38,509 nucleotides of DNA, taken from the IMG/VR virus record IMGVR_UViG_3300042459_000110, positions 1 to 38,509 of that record; one strand, given 5' to 3'. Below, one piece after another: positions 37,675 through 38,509 of this stretch. Origin of the DNA: a virus. The translations under genes and the position numbers were made by a program. How positions within the stretch are numbered: position 1 is the first letter of the stretch; the number at the start of each line of letters is the position of its first letter. The notes beneath the pieces are model-generated. The model did not search any database, was not told where the DNA came from, and saw only the letters and a program-made list of their open reading frames with translations.

Positions 37675-38509
37675 ATGGACATAAAACAAGAACAGATGCT
37701 TCGCTTCTTAAAACTCTTTCGTGGAAGAGGAGATGTTTACGGCTCGGAGGAAGGCTCTTGCGTAAAGCAGGCGTTGACCGCACAAGTCTTTACAGACCAC
37801 TTGAATGGCATAACGCCAATCGGTGTTTACCCGATGGTTCCCATCAAGGGCGACTGGTACACCGTGTGGGGTTGCACGGATATAGATACGGGCGACCTAC
37901 AAGCAGCGATTAATCTTCGTGACTGCTTTGAGTCTGCCAATGTCCATGCCTTTATAGAAAAGTCCCGTTCCAAGGGTTACCATGTGTGGGTGTTCGCTTC
38001 AGAGCCAGTGCCTGCACGAGACATGCGCCGTATGTTCCTAGCCTGTCATCAGGTTGCAGACTACCCAGCCCGTGAAGTAAACCCCAAACAGGAAACACTG
38101 GCAAATACAAACCAATACGGCAACTATGTCCGTCTTCCATATCCTAATTATGATGACCTGACGATTCCTAATCGTAGGGTCATCATGGATGACGAGACAC
38201 CTATCAGCCTAGATACATTTCTTGACTTGGCAGAATCCTGCCTAGTCAGTCCCAGTGATGTGCAACGGCTCGCATCGTACTACAAGCCTCCAGCAGTTAG
38301 TACCAGCATAAACACAGATTATGTTCAATGCGAGTCGTTGCCATCCGCCCTCAAGAAACTCAGTCCACTTGGCAAAGTTATATGGCGTGACGGACCCATC
38401 CTCAACAATGACCGTTCACGAACGCTCGCCAAGTTGGGACACGAATGTGTCAGGTCAGGGCTCAACCCATCCGAAACCAAAGTCGTCATCGTAGATGCCG
38501 ACCTTCGGT
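37675..38509 (+). CDS. Archaeo-eukaryotic-type primase, N-terminal and catalytic part (partial at window end)
   Basis: ATG 37675, two bases after the helicase stop. Catalytic motifs of the AEP superfamily: C-T-D-I-D (67-71; D69 and D71 bind metal), K-S-R-S-K-G-Y-H-V-W-V-F (96-107; H103) and E-V-N-P-K-Q with G-N-Y-V-R-L-P (134-155), as in the primase domain of TOTE-type and plasmid/phage primases. It makes RNA or DNA primers. The frame continues into base 1 of the window, giving about 301 residues in the closed genome. Confidence 0.85.
   Translation, partial: MDIKQEQMLRFLKLFRGRGDVYGSEEGSCVKQALTAQVFTDHLNGITPIGVYPMVPIKGDWYTVWGCTDIDTGDLQAAINLRDCFESANVHAFIEKSRSKGYHVWVFASEPVPARDMRRMFLACHQVADYPAREVNPKQETLANTNQYGNYVRLPYPNYDDLTIPNRRVIMDDETPISLDTFLDLAESCLVSPSDVQRLASYYKPPAVSTSINTDYVQCESLPSALKKLSPLGKVIWRDGPILNNDRSRTLAKLGHECVRSGLNPSETKVVIVDADLR
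38302..38509. repeat. Terminal overlap, right copy
   Basis: Duplicate of 1-208 with two substitutions, both within the primase-like gene (the codons change GTG-ATT to GTT-ATA, which are synonymous Val-Ile). Both copies keep the frame open. Confidence 0.9.

Noticed and set aside
1-38509. Temperate lifestyle (integrase, repressor, att site)
   Set aside because: No recombinase motifs or classical repressor. The HTH protein at 34352-35104 and the sigma-like protein do not look like CI-type repressors.

Overview
The window is one essentially complete genome of a tailed, probably podovirus-type bacteriophage, about 38.3 kb. The last 208 bases repeat the first 208 with two mismatches (78/38379 and 81/38382), and a primase-like gene runs through the join. 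The contig therefore looks circular or circularly permuted, with a unique length near 38,301 bp. I see no integrase, phage repressor, tRNA, CRISPR array, RNA polymerase or DNA polymerase gene. The host is not identified. A DUF2746-like holin, an M15-type endolysin, a CobS-like AAA+ protein followed by a DUF7192-like protein, and PKGTTTTTV-type repeats are all things I associate with actinobacterial phages or hosts, but that is inference.

Layout: (1) Plus strand, 1-2345: end of the primase, RusA resolvase, a predicted PD-(D/E)XK nuclease, a sigma region 4-like protein and small overlapping ORFs. (2) Minus strand, 27709 down to 2342: the late/virion block. In transcription order it holds the small terminase, a zinc-ribbon mini-protein, a beta-sandwich protein, a collagen-like fibre, a glycine/cysteine-rich fibre, a 371-aa orphan, large terminase, membrane/holin-like proteins, two tagged basic proteins, portal, scaffold, major capsid protein, a run of small basic proteins, adaptor, tail-tube-like protein, collar-domain fibre, internal/ejection proteins including one of 1774 aa, and endolysin. 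(3) Plus strand, 27899-28616: three small genes ending at a strong bidirectional terminator. (4) 28617-29547: a 931-bp gene-free control region. (5) Plus strand, 29548 through the join to 2345: AAA+ ATPase plus DUF7192-like partner, many short overlapping genes (several zinc ribbons), a DUF3846 protein, a Cas4/RecB-like nuclease, a DnaB-like helicase and an archaeo-eukaryotic-type primase. DNA synthesis itself presumably uses the host polymerase.

Four patterns are not explained by ordinary annotation. First, seven small basic proteins on either side of portal-scaffold-capsid share an N-terminal module (roughly M-A-x-R/K-K-P, a spacer, then P-I-D-D-I-x-K-A-V) with unrelated bodies, as expected of a capsid-targeting tag. 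Second, plus-strand genes are crowded with short perfect hairpins, and in the 29.5-33.3 kb cassette start and stop codons often sit in or beside hairpin loops. Third, a bipartite motif, TAGAACA-N7-TATTTAT, occurs seven times on the late strand at gene-group boundaries, often directly against an ATG with no Shine-Dalgarno (SD) sequence. Fourth, the element TTGGCATGGACA recurs in the non-coding control regions.
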